A stretch of DNA of 64,000 bases from Methylobacterium sp. 2A (lineage in GTDB: Bacteria > Pseudomonadota > Alphaproteobacteria > Rhizobiales > Beijerinckiaceae): positions 112,477 to 176,476 of the forward strand of contig NZ_VUOK01000005.1 in assembly GCF_009806555.1 (NCBI RefSeq), written 5' to 3'. The notes below the pieces were generated by a model. It worked only from the letters and a program-made list of their open reading frames with translations. It searched no databases and had not been told where the DNA came from. The stretch's first letter is position 1; each line of letters begins with the position of its first letter. The translations under genes and the position numbers were made by a program. This document shows positions 63,003-64,000 of this stretch, piece after piece.

Positions 63003-63872
63003 ATGAGCGAGATCCGAGACTGCCCCGCCCCGGACCCGCATCCGGGCGGCCCGACCCGCTACGCCGTGCCGGCGGGCGCGGTCGATACCCACGCCCACGT
63101 GATCGGCCTGCCGCCCGCCTACCCGCTGGTGCCGGACCGGAGCTACACACCCCCGGCAGCCCCGGCGGAGGCCTATCTCGCCATGCTCGACGGGACCGGC
63201 ATGGCCAACGGCGTGCTGGTTCAGGTCAGCGTCCACGGCACCGACAACCGCCTGATGGTCGAGACCCTGCGCGCCAACCGGCAGCGCCTGCGCGGCATCG
63301 CGGTGATCCCGCTCGGCCTGCCCGACGCGGAACTCGCCGCCCTGAAGGAGGCCGGCGTGGTCGGCCTGCGCCTCAACGTGCTGTTCGGCGGCGGGATCGG
63401 CCTCGACGCGGTCGAATCCTACGGGGCGCTCGCCCGCGAGATGGGCTGGCACCTCCAGTTCCTGCTCGATGCCCGGGACCTGCCGCCGATCGCCGGCCGC
63501 CTGTCGCGGCTGCCGGTGCCGCTGGTCTTCGACCATATGGGCCACATGCCGGCCTCGGCCGGGGTGGACCATCCGGGCTTCCAGGCGCTGCTCGGCCTCG
63601 TCGCCGACGGGAACTGGGTCAAGCTCTCGGGCGCCTTCCGCGATTCGGTGACCGGGCCGCCCTACGCCGACACGATCCCCTTCGCCCGCGCCCTCAACGA
63701 CGCCGCGCCGGAGCGCTGCCTCTGGGGCTCGGACTGGCCGCACGTGGCCGCCTGGGACGGGCCGCCGCGGACGACGACACTCCTCGACCTGATGGCCGAT
63801 TGGGTACCGGACGAGGCCCGGCGCAGGCTGGTCTTCGTCGACAATCCGCGCCGGCTCTACGGCTTCGGATAG
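63003..63872 (+). CDS. Amidohydrolase (2-pyrone-4,6-dicarboxylate hydrolase-like)
   Basis: A 289-residue TIM-barrel hydrolase. Metal site VDTHAHV with H30 and H32; VGLRLNVLFGG, LVFDHMGHMPASAGVDHPGF, NWVKLSGAFR and WGSDWPH are typical of the LigI group, which opens lactone rings in aromatic-acid breakdown. It follows the MFS gene by 2 bases. The exact substrate is not proven. ATG 63003. Confidence 0.85.
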   Translation: MSEIRDCPAPDPHPGGPTRYAVPAGAVDTHAHVIGLPPAYPLVPDRSYTPPAAPAEAYLAMLDGTGMANGVLVQVSVHGTDNRLMVETLRANRQRLRGIAVIPLGLPDAELAALKEAGVVGLRLNVLFGGGIGLDAVESYGALAREMGWHLQFLLDARDLPPIAGRLSRLPVPLVFDHMGHMPASAGVDHPGFQALLGLVADGNWVKLSGAFRDSVTGPPYADTIPFARALNDAAPERCLWGSDWPHVAAWDGPPRTTTLLDLMADWVPDEARRRLVFVDNPRRLYGFG

Positions 63873-63899
63873 GGCCGGAGTCCGCATCCCGCGGCCGGC

Positions 63900-63940
63900 C
63901 CAAGTCCTGGTTTCGAAAGGTCTCGCCCCAGCCCTTTTAA
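63900..63940. repeat. Dispersed palindromic repeat, copy 6 (partial)
   Basis: CCTGGTTTCGAAAGGTCTCGCC and following bases match the left end of other copies. The last bases of the window (from about 63981) start another CCTCCCCC-type hairpin. Confidence 0.55.
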
Positions 63941-64000
63941 GGTGTTTGCGGAAGCAACGAGACAGGGGCCAAGCGCACTCTCCTCCCCCTTGTGGGGAGG

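Overview
The window looks like chromosome of a high-GC alphaproteobacterium of the order Hyphomicrobiales, most likely Methylobacterium or Methylorubrum. This is inferred from the very GC-rich third codon positions, an EcfG-type stress sigma factor with a NepR-like segment, short-form Psd next to PssA, the alternative complex III plus caa3 oxidase cluster, and the style of the dispersed intergenic palindromes. No rRNA, tRNA, CRISPR array or intact insertion sequence was seen.

Layout. 0-9.3 kb: a MocR-type regulator, a DUF1127 protein, an Atm1-type ABC exporter, a decayed toxin-antitoxin pair, a 3-hydroxyisobutyrate-dehydrogenase-like enzyme, a roughly 570-base hairpin-rich stretch without a convincing gene, a second toxin-antitoxin pair, then psd-pssA (phosphatidylethanolamine synthesis) and mscL. 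9.3-12.7 kb: a small secreted DUF1236-type protein, a sigma factor carrying a NepR-like N-terminus, a class II glutamine amidotransferase and a third toxin-antitoxin pair. 12.7-24.3 kb: a tightly packed reverse-strand respiratory operon in the order actA-actB-actCD (fused)-actE-actF-small membrane protein-ctaC-ctaD-ctaE-ctaF. It would pass electrons from quinol through alternative complex III to a caa3 oxygen reductase.

24.7-33.7 kb: an ABC-exporter-like protein that has lost its nucleotide-binding motifs, an AT-richer methyltransferase, an L,D-transpeptidase-family protein, a metallo-beta-lactamase-fold hydrolase and two NAD-binding sugar-epimerase-type proteins. 33.7-44.1 kb: an acyl-CoA region with a CaiB/BaiF CoA-transferase, an IclR regulator, an enoyl-CoA hydratase and a nitronate-monooxygenase-like flavoprotein on the reverse strand. 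Facing them is a forward operon (bifunctional hydratase/dehydrogenase, thiolase, two acyl-CoA dehydrogenases) arranged like the dicarboxylate-degrading pim operon but without its CoA ligase. Two identical 15-base palindromes lie in the divergent promoter.

44.2-53.7 kb: a TPR lipoprotein, purE-purK, two DUF465 (YdcH-like) proteins, propionyl-CoA synthetase, a ribbon-helix-helix regulator just behind a perfect palindrome, a PHB-depolymerase-family esterase, a secreted protein with a phospholipase-A2-like motif, and a YqjM-type ene reductase. 53.9-64 kb: two two-component systems, a sulfite dehydrogenase pair (sorA plus a cytochrome), a phosphodiester glycosidase, a glycine-rich secreted protein behind a likely EcfG promoter, and an MFS transporter followed by an amidohydrolase. 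A family of palindromic repeats recurs in at least six intergenic gaps.
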